Positions 21,526 to 30,866 are shown, counted from the stretch's first letter. The stretch: DNA of 37,609 nucleotides from a virus (IMGVR_UViG_3300047496_000347:1-37609); one strand, 5' to 3'. The notes: a model not told the origin generated them from the letters alone. Numbers and translations: made by a program.

Positions 21526-21920
21526 ACGAGAAAAAAAGAGGAAAACCTATGACAAAATCAGTTATTAAACCAGAACCCCCAAAAGCCGGATACATACATA
21601 AACGCATCAATAGATCTCCTGTTAATGTAGATTCTATTGAAGCAATTACCCCTGAAACTGATCGTATGGTTACGGGTACATTCTCTAATATTGAATGTCC
21701 AGGTCAACCAGCAAAAATATGCGCAAAACTCTATAGAGATATGGAATATTTTGCTCAAACTTTTGAAGATGGGCAAAATTATACTATTCCTTTATCAGTG
21801 GCTCGTTGGATCAATGAAAGATGTTTTTTCACTCAGAATACACATCTCCTAGATGAGAAAGGACAGCCCATTAAAGGTACTAAAAAGATTCCTAGATATA
21901 AATTTAGCGCTAACTTCTAG
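21522..21920 (+). CDS. hypothetical phage structural protein (132 aa)
   Basis: Unrecognised by name. The segment DGQNYTIPLSVARWINERCF resembles the P/L-x-VVRHLN motif of the protein that follows the capsid gene in other N4-gp56 type phages. ATG 21522 overlaps the previous stop (ATGA). An internal ATG at 21549 with AGAGG upstream is an equally possible start (123 aa, MTKSVIKPEPPKAG). Probably a head-completion or connector-associated protein by position. Confidence 0.6.
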   Translation: MNEKKRGKPMTKSVIKPEPPKAGYIHKRINRSPVNVDSIEAITPETDRMVTGTFSNIECPGQPAKICAKLYRDMEYFAQTFEDGQNYTIPLSVARWINERCFFTQNTHLLDEKGQPIKGTKKIPRYKFSANF

Positions 21921-21928
21921 AGGATAAT

Positions 21929-23041
21929 ATGACAGTTTGGGATCTATCTCGACTGAGATATACTGTAAGAAAGCTTACAGGACAATTTGACATCACCCAG
22001 CTTCCGGATAATAGTCCTGGGGCTGGTCTTGTAACCGTTGATAATCCTCCTGGGATCGATGATTACATTAATGATGTCTATATGTATGACATTCCTGAAA
22101 TCCTACGCACACTTAAGCTTAAGAGGTTTTATGAATTCACTACCCTTCCTAATGTCGGTACTTATAATGTTCCTCAGACGATCTATCAGTTAGAGCCGCC
22201 AATCTACATAGATAATTATCAATTTTGCTGGTATCAATCTCCGGATCAATTTTATCGTATCTGGCCAGAGCTTAACTTTATTGATCAAGCCATTGCCACA
22301 ACAGATGGGGTTTCTCAAACATATACATTTACTGTAACTCAAACTCCAGTTCAACAAGGGACTCTCAGAATAGGTCTTGAGCCTAATTTAGATGGAAATC
22401 CATCACCACAATTTGAGACATTCACAGATCAAGATACACCTGCGCTCCTTGATCAACCCACACAATTAAAGTTCACAAACCCAGGAACTCTCACAGGTAA
22501 TCTAGGAGGAACAGGAACAATTGATTATCTCACCGGAGCTGTGAGTATTACATATAATACAGCGCCTCCTGCTGGTGTGAATATCAATGCACACTATCAT
22601 CCATATGTTGCTAGTCGTCCAAGAGATATTATGTTCTTTCAACAACAGCTGTTCTTGAGACCCATTCCTAACGATGTTTATGCCGTTAAAATGATTGGGT
22701 ACTTCATGCCAACAGCTGTGATTTCTTCTGCAACAAATGCTACAGAGCGTCCTCTTATGGATTCTTCAGGCAACTTGATTGGCGCATTTAATGGTTCAGT
22801 ATCCTTATCTGATCTACCTGAATTCAATGAATGGTGGCAGATGCTAGCCTATGGTGCTGCTATTAAGATTATGATCCAAGAAGGCGATCATGAAGAAGCT
22901 GCAAGACATTCTGTTTACTATGAACAAGAAAAGCTACTAGCACAAAGAAAATGCTTAAAACAACTGGCTAACCAAAGGATTCCATCAGCTTACTCAGAAC
23001 AAGCTGGAGGTCCGCAATGGCCTGTATTCCCATTATATTGA
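21929..23041 (+). CDS. head-to-tail adaptor/connector protein (370 aa)
   Basis: N-terminal helical part (MTVWDLSRLRYTVRKLTG..., DDYINDVYMYDIPEILR) and C-terminal part (DIMFFQQQLFLRPIPNDVY, FNEWWQMLAYGAAIKIM, EAARHSVYYEQEKLLAQRK) match the plan of tail-adaptor proteins (T7 gp11/P22 gp4-like) that sit below the portal. A beta-rich insert (about 135-225, YTFTVTQTPVQQGTLRIG..., DYLTGAVSITYNTAPPAG) looks like an added Ig-like domain. Family call moderate. Confidence 0.6.
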   Translation: MTVWDLSRLRYTVRKLTGQFDITQLPDNSPGAGLVTVDNPPGIDDYINDVYMYDIPEILRTLKLKRFYEFTTLPNVGTYNVPQTIYQLEPPIYIDNYQFCWYQSPDQFYRIWPELNFIDQAIATTDGVSQTYTFTVTQTPVQQGTLRIGLEPNLDGNPSPQFETFTDQDTPALLDQPTQLKFTNPGTLTGNLGGTGTIDYLTGAVSITYNTAPPAGVNINAHYHPYVASRPRDIMFFQQQLFLRPIPNDVYAVKMIGYFMPTAVISSATNATERPLMDSSGNLIGAFNGSVSLSDLPEFNEWWQMLAYGAAIKIMIQEGDHEEAARHSVYYEQEKLLAQRKCLKQLANQRIPSAYSEQAGGPQWPVFPLY

Positions 23042-23048
23042 GGTTAAT

Positions 23049-23225
23049 ATGGCAAAAGCTAAAAATGATACGAACTATATGGATTCAACATCCAGAAAAA
23101 ATAAGCTGATAAACGTACCTAAAGGCACAAATGGTAAACTTACTAAAACGGGAAAAACGTATAAAAACAGCCTTTTAGATACTGATTTTACCAATCAACG
23201 ACAAACCATCAAAAAAGTGAAGTAA
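23049..23225 (+). CDS. small basic protein (58 aa)
   Basis: Basic, polar and Lys/Thr/Asn-rich (VPKGTNGKLTKTGKTYKNSLL) with no recognised domain. GAGG lies 5 bp before the ATG. It sits between the adaptor and the tip protein. The palindrome GTAAAG-CCG-CTTTAC overlaps its stop codon (23222-23236). Likely a minor virion protein; unproven. Confidence 0.6.
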   Translation: MAKAKNDTNYMDSTSRKNKLINVPKGTNGKLTKTGKTYKNSLLDTDFTNQRQTIKKVK

Positions 23226-23236
23226 AGCCGCTTTAC
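23222..23236. promoter_or_regulatory. palindrome GTAAAG-CCG-CTTTAC
   Basis: Six-base arms around CCG, 11 bp before the start of the 23248 gene and overlapping the previous stop codon. Same arms as the hairpin at 21117-21131 (spacer CGG). See the 17575 palindrome. Confidence 0.55.
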
Positions 23237-23247
23237 ATTGGAGAAAT

Positions 23248-23844
23248 ATGGCTACATTTCAAGATAAACCTCTAGCTGGAGACCTTCTTTCGAATAGTCA
23301 AGCAGATCTAAAAGGGAACTTCGATTATTTGCAAGGTGTAATTGGAGGTGCTGTTGCTGTTGGAAGCCCTGCTGCTGGTAAAGATCATCAGATGCAATTT
23401 GGGAGTACAGACTCAACCCCAGCTGAAGGTCGTCATAATAGAGTAGGCTTTATTGATCTCGGCGCGCAAACATTTCCAACAGATGATATCACTGGCGTAG
23501 AGTATGCAACAGCCGGAAATCTATACTTCATTAATTCAACTATAGGCCCTATCCAATTAACAAAGATGGGCACTGGAAATGTGAACAATTCATCCACAAA
23601 TGGCTCAACATTTCTTCCAGGTGGAATGATCATGAAATGGGGTGCCTTTACAATAGCATCTGGCTCAACACAAGTTGTTACTTTCGCTCAAGCATTTCCT
23701 ACAGCTTGTTTTACCGTTTATCTACAACAACAATCGAATAACACGGCTAGCACCACCTCTCAAGTAACGATAAATAATGCAGCTCAATTTACAGCCCAAA
23801 ATATCAAAGCCAATACTTATTATTGGTTTGCAATAGGAAACTAA
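23248..23844 (+). CDS. tail fibre/needle-type protein with gp53-like C-terminus (198 aa)
   Basis: N-terminus FQDKPLAGDLLSNSQADLKGN is a phage motif that often precedes receptor-contacting proteins, and residues 20-40 form a short helix. The C-terminal 70 residues (LPGGMIMKWGAFTIASGST, VTFAQAFPTACFTVYL, ...YYWFAIGN) match the gp53-like fibre C-terminal domain, where PGG..I.WG and F..AFP are conserved. Likely a trimeric spike or tip protein mounted on the tail machine encoded next. Confidence 0.75.
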   Translation: MATFQDKPLAGDLLSNSQADLKGNFDYLQGVIGGAVAVGSPAAGKDHQMQFGSTDSTPAEGRHNRVGFIDLGAQTFPTDDITGVEYATAGNLYFINSTIGPIQLTKMGTGNVNNSSTNGSTFLPGGMIMKWGAFTIASGSTQVVTFAQAFPTACFTVYLQQQSNNTASTTSQVTINNAAQFTAQNIKANTYYWFAIGN

Positions 23845-25791
23845 ATGTACGAGCCATATCTAATAGCACCGTTTGATAGCGAGGGAGCTGGTTTAGTTGA
23901 ATATTATAAGCCTTGGCTTATTGGTAATGATGCATTTCCCATCATCGAAGATGCCTATTGCTGGCGTGGAAACGTGCGAAAAAGAGAAGGTGACATTTTA
24001 TTAGGTACACTTCCCACAACGCCAGTGCAGGGCTTAAGAACGTATTTGGTGCCAAGCACCGGAGATCAACAGTTAATAGCTTTTAGCAAAACCAAATCCT
24101 ATGTGTTTAATACAGGAACACAGGCTTTTGATAATGTAAGCTTTTTTCAAACATCTGGTGCTGCGATATCCTGGACGGGTGGAAATGATGATTTTTTCTG
24201 GTCTTCTAATTTCCAAAATTCTATGTGGGCCACAAATTTTGTAGATCCTCTTCGTTTTTATAATGGAAGCACTACTCAAGGATGGAATAATCAAAGACCT
24301 ACATTAAATGGAGCAAACCTTCTTCTCTCTTGCCTGATGGTCATTCCTTATAAAGGCCGTCTTGTAGTCTTAAATACTACTGAAGGACCAATAGGTGCTC
24401 CTGTAAGTTTTAGACAACGGGCTCGATGGTCTCAAATTGGAACTGCATATGTTCCTGCATCTGGTGGTGATCCGGCTGTTGTTCCTCCTACAGGTTATTC
24501 GACTGACGCAAACGCTTGGAGAGATGATATTCCAGGTCGTGGTGGATTTATCGATGCAGATACTTCCGAGAGAATAGTTTCTGCAGGTATTGTACGCGAT
24601 ACGCTTATTGTATTCTTCCAAAGATCGACATGGCGTCTACGATATACTGGGAATGAGATTTTACCATTTATTTGGGAAAGAATTAACACTCAATATGGTT
24701 CAGAGGCTACTTTCAGCACTATTCCTTTCGATGAAGCATTGCTTACCTTTAGTAGATTTGGATTCATAGCTGCTGACACTAATTCAGTAGCTAGAATTGA
24801 TGAGAAAATACCTGATCAATCTTTTCAGATAGAGACAGGAACTACCCTAGCTAATTTAAACAGAATTCATGGAATTAGAGATTTTTACAGACAAACAGCT
24901 TATTGGGCATATCCCGCGGAAAACACTTCTGTCTATCCTGACAGAGTTTTAGATTACAATTATCTAGAAAAAACCTGGTCTAGATTCAATCAATCATTCC
25001 GCGTATTTGGGTATTATAATACTTTCAATGATAAAACATGGGCAAATGCAGGTACAAATTGGGAAGATTCTGACTTTCCTTGGAGTAGTCCTTGGAATCA
25101 AAATCAGTTTCCTCAAATAGTTGCAGGAGATTCTAGTCTAAACTCGGGCAATATATATATCGTATATGATAATGTGAATATCGATCAAGATGATGTTAGT
25201 TTTGATATAACGAATATTACCGCTGCTAACCCCGCTGTAGTTACTACGTCAACGATAAATACATTTGTGACTGGCCATTCTGTGTTAATCAACAATGTCA
25301 CTGGAACGATGGCCGGTTCTTTAAATAACACCTCGTTTACTATAACAGTTTTATCTCAAACAACATTTTCTATAAATTTTGACACAACAGCCCTCACATA
25401 CACAGGAGGAGGCACTGCTACAAGCACGGTTCCTTACAACTTCAATATTTATACAAAAAGATTTAATCCTTATATTAAACTCGGAACGCGGGCTAAACTT
25501 GCCTATGTAGATATTTATTGCACAGGCAATGTCAACTCACAGATAACCCTTCATCATTATATCGATGATGAGGATGGCTTTCCCACTTTAACTAAAACAG
25601 TAAATTGCTCATCAACTAATCAAGGGCAATATGTCCGGGTTTTTCTAGGATCCATAGGCCGCTTTCATCAATTACAACTTACTTTATCTACTTCACAATT
25701 AGAGGATGCTGAACAAGGAACTGCACAATTTGAGATGCAAGGAATGCTTCTCTGGTTTAGACCTGAGGGTAGAATTAAGGGAGGTAAGTAA
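23845..25791 (+). CDS. tail stabilisation protein, P22 gp10-like with FCCH insert (648 aa)
   Basis: Pattern of repeated W-containing blades (AISWTGGNDDFFWSSNFQNS, DTLIVFFQRSTWRLRYTG, DYNYLEKTWSRFNQSFRV) with the start PYLIAPFDSEGAGLVEYYKPW resembles tail-accessory factor gp10, which plugs the portal-adaptor tube. A FCCH-like module (about 455-530, NITAANPAVVTTSTINTFVTGHS...) is inserted before the C-terminal beta domain. Start codon follows the previous stop directly; stop overlaps the next start. Family assignment moderate, virion role firm. Confidence 0.7.
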   Translation: MYEPYLIAPFDSEGAGLVEYYKPWLIGNDAFPIIEDAYCWRGNVRKREGDILLGTLPTTPVQGLRTYLVPSTGDQQLIAFSKTKSYVFNTGTQAFDNVSFFQTSGAAISWTGGNDDFFWSSNFQNSMWATNFVDPLRFYNGSTTQGWNNQRPTLNGANLLLSCLMVIPYKGRLVVLNTTEGPIGAPVSFRQRARWSQIGTAYVPASGGDPAVVPPTGYSTDANAWRDDIPGRGGFIDADTSERIVSAGIVRDTLIVFFQRSTWRLRYTGNEILPFIWERINTQYGSEATFSTIPFDEALLTFSRFGFIAADTNSVARIDEKIPDQSFQIETGTTLANLNRIHGIRDFYRQTAYWAYPAENTSVYPDRVLDYNYLEKTWSRFNQSFRVFGYYNTFNDKTWANAGTNWEDSDFPWSSPWNQNQFPQIVAGDSSLNSGNIYIVYDNVNIDQDDVSFDITNITAANPAVVTTSTINTFVTGHSVLINNVTGTMAGSLNNTSFTITVLSQTTFSINFDTTALTYTGGGTATSTVPYNFNIYTKRFNPYIKLGTRAKLAYVDIYCTGNVNSQITLHHYIDDEDGFPTLTKTVNCSSTNQGQYVRVFLGSIGRFHQLQLTLSTSQLEDAEQGTAQFEMQGMLLWFRPEGRIKGGK

Positions 25792-26300
25792 TGACTTTTG
25801 GACCTATTAATACAATCTCTAGCTACATTCCTACCGAATTTCAGGTTGAAGGCGATCAGAAATTCTTCCAAGAGCTTATTGCGGAAAGACAAAGGCTTGT
25901 AGCTAGCGTTGTGAATATAAAAGAAAACGGTAACTATGAACTTCGTGAGCTTCTTTCTGCTATGCAATGGTTCTCTACAAACACAGCAGGACAGCCCTAT
26001 AAGGCTCGCTATGGCTTTAGAACTGTTGTTGATGCAGTTGCGTTAAATGGAGGAGTTATTGGAGCAGGCGCGACAGCACTCGTATTAACAACAACCACAA
26101 TTCCTCCTGCCATTGTGGGTTATACCATACCCCTTCCCTCCCACGGAAGCGCAACAGCAACGGATGGGACAAGTATTTTTTTGAATGATCCGCAAGTTTT
26201 CTTTAGATTTAATGGCACAACGAATACATTAACAATTACAAACAACTATGGAGCAAATTTGACTCAGTGCTACATAGATATTGAATATTTAAAACAGTAG
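25791..26300 (+). CDS. hypothetical tail/virion protein (169 aa)
   Basis: Helical first half (QKFFQELIAERQRLVASVVN, YELRELLSAMQWF) and a beta-rich second half (PSHGSATATDGTSIFLNDPQ...TLTITNNYG..TQCYIDIEYLKQ). Its ATG overlaps the previous stop. It sits between the stabilisation protein and the ejection proteins. Not recognised. Confidence 0.65.
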   Translation: MTFGPINTISSYIPTEFQVEGDQKFFQELIAERQRLVASVVNIKENGNYELRELLSAMQWFSTNTAGQPYKARYGFRTVVDAVALNGGVIGAGATALVLTTTTIPPAIVGYTIPLPSHGSATATDGTSIFLNDPQVFFRFNGTTNTLTITNNYGANLTQCYIDIEYLKQ

Positions 26301-26307
26301 GTGAACT

Positions 26308-26853
26308 ATGGCTAGCGGTTTAGGTGAATTCTTCTTCGGAAATAGATCCAAAAGCAAAAGATATAATCTTCTCGCTCCTGAACAACAACAGGCTTTGCAG
26401 GATTATTTCAGCCAAGGTATTCAAACAAATCCTTTATATCAAACTGGGCAGAATTATCTTTCCAACCTACTCTCAAACGATCCACAACAATTCCAACAGT
26501 TTTCACAACCATATCTAAATCAATTTTATCAAGAAACCGCTCCCAGACTTGCGGAAAGATTCGCAGGAGCCGGAACTGGGAGTGGTGCGTTAAGTTCAAG
26601 TGGATTCCAAAACTCGCTTGCACAAGCTGGAGCTAATCTCTCATCTAACCTCGCGGGTATTCGCGGTGGCATGCAGCAGCAAGGTTTATCACAAGCTCTT
26701 GGATACGCTCAGCAGCCAATTTCTAATCAATTAGGTGGTTTAGGTGTAAGATCATTCGAAAACGCTTATTTCCCAAGGCAATCTGGTTTCTATGAAAACT
26801 TAGCAACTTCATTAGCTGCAGGCATAGGCGCTGGCGCAAGAGGAGGATTCTAA
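26308..26853 (+). CDS. probable DNA ejection (pilot) protein 1 (181 aa)
   Basis: Gln/Gly/Ala-rich protein with helices GLGEFFFGNRSKSKRYNLL, QQQALQDYFSQG, FQQFSQPYLNQFYQETAPRL and a Gly-rich centre. Composition and place (first of three after the tail machine) are those of P22 gp7-type internal proteins released with the DNA. Sequence family not certain. Stop overlaps the next ATG. Confidence 0.6.
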   Translation: MASGLGEFFFGNRSKSKRYNLLAPEQQQALQDYFSQGIQTNPLYQTGQNYLSNLLSNDPQQFQQFSQPYLNQFYQETAPRLAERFAGAGTGSGALSSSGFQNSLAQAGANLSSNLAGIRGGMQQQGLSQALGYAQQPISNQLGGLGVRSFENAYFPRQSGFYENLATSLAAGIGAGARGGF

Positions 26854-28088
26854 TGGTACAAGTAATTGATAGAGGGCCATCATTCGGAGGCAATCTAGGA
26901 CAAGCCCTCGGAAATCTAGGCGGTGGACTTATTGCAGGGCAATTTGAGAATAGACGCCAAGAGAAAGAACAGCAAAGACAACAGCAAAATAGACAACAGG
27001 AAGCTAGTCATTTACAAAGCATTTTTCAGAAAGCAGAACAAGGATCTGATCCTCAATCATTGGCGCAAGCTATTTTTGCAGCTCCAATAAGCCCTGAAAT
27101 GAAGAAACTAGGTATTGATTATCTTCAGAATCAACAAAAAATGCAGTTATCTCAACAAAAAGAATCTAATAGACAGTCAAGTTTAAGTAGTATTTTAGGT
27201 TTGGGACAACCAGGACAACAACAAGTTCAACCTCAAGGACAACAAAACGGAACTCAACCACAGCAACAAGCTCCTCAATTTGATCCTTCTAAATTCACAG
27301 ATGCTCAGATAGCCGCAGTTGCTATTCACGATCCCCAATACGCCAAAGTATTACAAGCTCAAAAAGATGCTTCAGAAAGACGTGAAAATGAAAGATCAAA
27401 AGCTCAAGAAAAAAAACTAGCAGCTGTCAGATCGGAAACCGCTCCAGTAAGAAAAGAAATAGCTGACAAAGCTCGTATAGCTGTTGAGAGTATAAAAAAT
27501 AAAGAACAATTATTAGATATTATCGATCGAGGTAATTTAAATGACCCAACATTCGCAGCAACTTTAGAAGCTCTTCCATTTAATTATGGTAAACGATTGC
27601 TTCACCCCGACACAGTGGAATATAAAGCAGGACTAATCGAAGAATTTGGGGATTTGAAGAATATATTTCAAGGTCAAACAAGGATTTCTGAAATAAAATT
27701 ATTCGAACAAAAATTAGCTGATCTTTATCTAACAGATGAGCAAAAAAAACGCATTTTAAAAGCTCGCGTAAAAGCCGAAGAATCTCATTTAGCACGCGCT
27801 GAAGCAGCTGCCGAAGTAGAACAAGAACATCCAGATTTTGGTGTTCTTAAATTTTCAAAAGAAGTCGAAAGACGCACTAAAGAAAAACAAAGAATTCTAG
27901 CAAATCAAGTTTTTGATGATATTAAAAATACATTAAACGAAGCTCAAACAATTAAAGAAAGAACTTTAGATTTTGATAATCCTGAAGATTATGCCCTTGG
28001 AGTTCAAATTCTCAGAGAAGCAAAAAATGATATACAGAAAGCTATAAAAATTGCAGAGAGAAAGGGATATAAATTCCCAAAAGAGTAA
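26853..28088 (+). CDS. probable DNA ejection protein 2 (411 aa)
   Basis: Starts with a Gly-rich, membrane-active-looking segment (GGNLGQALGNLGGGLIAGQF), then Q-rich coiled coil (about 30-60 and 120-150, RQEKEQQRQQQNRQQ) and a long charged helical C-terminus. Internal virion proteins of podoviruses commonly have this mix and form part of the trans-envelope channel. Starts at TAATG with the previous gene. No enzymatic motif seen. Confidence 0.65.
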   Translation: MVQVIDRGPSFGGNLGQALGNLGGGLIAGQFENRRQEKEQQRQQQNRQQEASHLQSIFQKAEQGSDPQSLAQAIFAAPISPEMKKLGIDYLQNQQKMQLSQQKESNRQSSLSSILGLGQPGQQQVQPQGQQNGTQPQQQAPQFDPSKFTDAQIAAVAIHDPQYAKVLQAQKDASERRENERSKAQEKKLAAVRSETAPVRKEIADKARIAVESIKNKEQLLDIIDRGNLNDPTFAATLEALPFNYGKRLLHPDTVEYKAGLIEEFGDLKNIFQGQTRISEIKLFEQKLADLYLTDEQKKRILKARVKAEESHLARAEAAAEVEQEHPDFGVLKFSKEVERRTKEKQRILANQVFDDIKNTLNEAQTIKERTLDFDNPEDYALGVQILREAKNDIQKAIKIAERKGYKFPKE

Positions 28089-28091
28089 ATT

Positions 28092-29867
28092 ATGGCTGGT
28101 TTTTTTCAGCAAATAGCCCAGAATGAGAATCCAAAAGGATTTTTTGAACAAATAGCTAAAAAGGAAGGCGTTAGCAATCCTAAACAATCTTTAGCTCAAA
28201 AAGTCGCTGGTAGTCCTTCCGGTCAATTTGCTTTAGGTCTTGCAAAACGTCTTACTTTTCCAGCTGATATTGCTAAATTACTAGCTCAAGGCGCAAGTCA
28301 AGGAACACTTCAAGAAGCTGAAGAATTCGAGCGCGAACAAGGTTTACCATATAATCCTGAAATAGCACAACAAGCGCAACAAGAAGCATCTCAATATTTT
28401 CCTACTCAAGAAGCTGGAGAACGAGGTATCGAAGCTTTGACTGGGATTAAATTAAAACCAGAAGGAATTCCTCAAGAATTAGCCAGATCTGCCGGAGAAC
28501 TTTTTACAGGTAAAATTCAAGGAACAATTCTTGAAAAAGGAAAACAACTAGCTAAATCGGCATTAGGAGCCTTTTCTGGTGCCGGAACAGAGAAGACTTT
28601 ACAAGCCGTCGGAGTTCCTGAACCTATTGCAAATATTGCAGGAGCAGCTACATCTGCTGCCTTAAGCAAAGGAAAGAAAGCGCCGAAGGAATTGAAAGGC
28701 GAAGCAAAAGAACTAAAAGAAATAGCAGAAAAGCAGGATTTGAAAAAATTTAAAGGCTTGGAAAAAGAAAAAGAAATTAAATCTATTCTTGGAAAACCAA
28801 CAATATCAGAAAGGAAAGCGGAAAAAATAAAAAAAGAACTAGAATCTACAAGCAAAAAAGCAATAGATCAAATAGTTCAAGAACAAATCCCTGTAAAAAG
28901 ACTTAGAGATGAGGGATATGATATTGCCAAGGCCTATAAAGAATCATATTCAAGAGCTCGCAATTTAGCTAAAAACCATCCAACTCCAATCGACACTACT
29001 CAATTGTCAGATCATATAAGCAAAAAAATGCGCGAGATTCGCCAATCTGCTGCTTCATTAAGCAAACCAGATCAAATTATATTAAAACTTTTAAGAAAAG
29101 AACAAAAAGCTTTTGAAAAAAAACCTTTCTCTACCAATGAACAGTTATTTAATCAATATCAAAAATATAACGAAAACATTGCCGGACTTTACAGAAAACC
29201 TGAATTTGCAGGTGCTGAAAAAAGAGTCGCGGATACATATAAAGAACTAAAAGGTATTTTATCGGAAACAATAGAAAAAAAAGGAAATAAAGAAGCGGCT
29301 CAATATTTCAAATTTGCAAATAAACTATACCATGAAAATGAAAAATTATCCCTTGTAGAAAATCTAATATCACCCTCTTTCGAAAACGGGTACGACCCAG
29401 TAAAACTAGATGAATTACTTGCATCTAAAAAAGGAAAATTTATCGAAAGAGATCTTGGAAAACAAGCTACACAAGATATTAAAGATATCGCTAAATATGG
29501 AAAAAAAGCTCAAGAAAAAGTTCTAGATAAAATAAAAGTTTCACCTTCATTTTTAGAAGATCTTGGAAAACACCACAATCTTATAGCAGGAGCTCTTCTA
29601 TTTGCTAAAAAAAGTTTATTACTTCCTCATGCAGTTTTGAATCGTATTAGAGGAAATATGTTAGTTAGTAATGAAAGTCGTAAAGCTTATAAAGATTATC
29701 TAGTAGCTGCAAGCACCGGTAATGATATCATGATGCGACGAGCCGGTGATAAATTAAATAAATTCATCGAGAATCAATACGGATCACAAGATAAATTTAT
29801 TAAAGAAATGTCAAAACCCGTCCATGAATCCGTAGACAATAACAACAAAAATACTGTAAAAAAATAA
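28092..29867 (+). CDS. probable DNA ejection protein 3 (591 aa)
   Basis: Largest ejection candidate. Short amphipathic start (GFFQQIAQNENPKGFFEQIA), an Ala/Gly-rich segment (about 185-235, AGTEKTLQAVGVPEPIANIAGAA) that could enter a membrane, long Lys-rich coiled coils (235-420), and a further hydrophobic patch (HHNLIAGALLFAKKSLLLPH, about 490-515) before a polar tail. No lytic transglycosylase motif is seen, unlike T7 gp16. Last gene of the rightward virion operon. Confidence 0.65.
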   Translation: MAGFFQQIAQNENPKGFFEQIAKKEGVSNPKQSLAQKVAGSPSGQFALGLAKRLTFPADIAKLLAQGASQGTLQEAEEFEREQGLPYNPEIAQQAQQEASQYFPTQEAGERGIEALTGIKLKPEGIPQELARSAGELFTGKIQGTILEKGKQLAKSALGAFSGAGTEKTLQAVGVPEPIANIAGAATSAALSKGKKAPKELKGEAKELKEIAEKQDLKKFKGLEKEKEIKSILGKPTISERKAEKIKKELESTSKKAIDQIVQEQIPVKRLRDEGYDIAKAYKESYSRARNLAKNHPTPIDTTQLSDHISKKMREIRQSAASLSKPDQIILKLLRKEQKAFEKKPFSTNEQLFNQYQKYNENIAGLYRKPEFAGAEKRVADTYKELKGILSETIEKKGNKEAAQYFKFANKLYHENEKLSLVENLISPSFENGYDPVKLDELLASKKGKFIERDLGKQATQDIKDIAKYGKKAQEKVLDKIKVSPSFLEDLGKHHNLIAGALLFAKKSLLLPHAVLNRIRGNMLVSNESRKAYKDYLVAASTGNDIMMRRAGDKLNKFIENQYGSQDKFIKEMSKPVHESVDNNNKNTVKK

Positions 29868-29890
29868 AAATGTTAACATAAAATCCTTTT

Positions 29891-29950
29891 TCAATCAAAA
29901 ACAAGAGATGCAATAATATAAGCAAATACTGCTAAGAAAGCTAGTAACAT
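29891..29950 (-). CDS. tiny hydrophobic peptide (19 aa)
   Basis: MLLAFLAVFAYIIASLVFD: one membrane helix and nothing else. AAGGA lies 9 bp upstream, overlapping the end of the preceding gene. Spacing of 1 bp from that gene and a proper stop suggest it is translated, but such a short ORF could arise by chance. Possible holin-regulating or toxin-like peptide. Confidence 0.4.
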   Translation of the reverse strand: MLLAFLAVFAYIIASLVFD

Positions 29951-29951
29951 A

Positions 29952-30203
29952 TTACTTATCCTTCATGATTTGGAGATATCTTTCTTCCAAAATACATAAA
30001 CGAGCATGAAAATCTTTCATTTCGTTTTTTATTTCATTTAATATAATATTGACAGCTCGAATGTCGGCCCTGGATTCACTTCTATTCCATATGAAGAGAC
30101 CTACAACGGTTCCAAGCATAGCGAGTATTAATCCAATGTTTACACCAGCTAATGTAATAATTTGTGTCCAATCCATACTAGTCACCGCTCCTTCAATAGT
30201 CAT
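29952..30203 (-). CDS. one-TM coiled-coil protein of the DFHxRLC family (83 aa)
   Basis: Membrane helix about residues 12-38 (WTQIITLAGVNIGLILAMLG...), then a charged coiled coil ending in MKDFHARLCILEER, the family signature. The first nine residues may be spurious: an internal start at 30176 gives MDWTQII, matching the MEW/MDW starts of the paralogues and with GAAGGAG 11 bp upstream. Part of the membrane-protein series; co-transcribed with 30205-30866. Confidence 0.7.
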   Translation of the reverse strand: MTIEGAVTSMDWTQIITLAGVNIGLILAMLGTVVGLFIWNRSESRADIRAVNIILNEIKNEMKDFHARLCILEERYLQIMKDK

Positions 30204-30204
30204 A

Positions 30205-30441
30205 TTATTCTGCCTTTTCTTTTCTATGGTCTTTTAACATACAACATTCTTTAGATGAAAATGCTCCCTCAAGTCTGCAAAGACGGCGGTCGATATCTAA
30301 TACCAAGTTTTTTAATTCAGTGTGATCAGTCTTCATATCTTGTTTAAGATTTCGCAAAAACATTCCTATTAAACCTAATAGCGTTATTAACAGACTGACA
30401 AGTGCAATTAATGTATCAGTTTGATTCCATGTAAATTCCAT
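30205..30441 (-). CDS. one-TM coiled-coil protein, divergent family member (78 aa)
   Basis: Starts MEFTWNQTDTLIALVSLLIT with a membrane helix (about 10-28), followed by a coiled coil with DIDRRLCRLEG, a diverged copy of the DFHxRLCxLEE ending, and a basic C-terminus with a Cys pair (SKECC). One base separates it from the neighbours on each side. Same overall plan as the 30443 protein. Confidence 0.7.
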   Translation of the reverse strand: MEFTWNQTDTLIALVSLLITLLGLIGMFLRNLKQDMKTDHTELKNLVLDIDRRLCRLEGAFSSKECCMLKDHRKEKAE

Positions 30442-30442
30442 A

Positions 30443-30694
30443 TTACTTCCTCTTTTCCTCTAATGAATACATACGAGCATGGAAGTCGCTCATCTCAATT
30501 TGAATTGATTTAATGATTTCTTTGGTTTCTTTACGCCATTCATCAATTTTTGTATTTGTTTCCTGACGGTAGCTGTCGATTTTTTTATCAGAACGATTGT
30601 CTATATGTATTACATATGCAACAATTCCACCGAATACTGCGCCAATTAATGCAAAGTTAGCACCAACAATAGCTAAAACATGAGTCCATTCCAT
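30443..30694 (-). CDS. one-TM coiled-coil protein of the DFHxRLC family (83 aa)
   Basis: MEWTHVLAIVGANFALIGAV leads into a membrane helix (about 5-27); a long charged heptad region (DKKIDSYRQETNTKIDEW) follows and the end is MSDFHARMYSLEEKRK, with Tyr in place of the family Cys. The longest coiled coil of the group. Packed one base from its neighbours, in line with one leftward unit. Confidence 0.7.
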   Translation of the reverse strand: MEWTHVLAIVGANFALIGAVFGGIVAYVIHIDNRSDKKIDSYRQETNTKIDEWRKETKEIIKSIQIEMSDFHARMYSLEEKRK

Positions 30695-30695
30695 A

Positions 30696-30866
30696 TCAAT
30701 TCCTTACATTAAATTTGTCATAATAAATCTTATCTATTCTTTGGGATAATTTTAGATCGATTTTATCAATTTTGTCCATAACAAAATAAAACATTACACC
30801 CATAAGAATTAATAATATCAAACCTTCGGGGCTGAAAAGAGGGCTTCTTAACTCTTCTCTCTCCAT
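30696..30866 (-). CDS. small one-TM protein (56 aa)
   Basis: Polar start MEREELRSPLFSPEG, membrane helix LILLILMGVMFYFVM (about 16-30), then a short coiled coil DKIDKIDLKLSQRIDKIYYD. It lacks the DFHxRLC ending, so it is a shorter relative or an independent protein of similar topology. AAGGA is 6 bp before the start. Confidence 0.65.
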   Translation of the reverse strand: MEREELRSPLFSPEGLILLILMGVMFYFVMDKIDKIDLKLSQRIDKIYYDKFNVRN

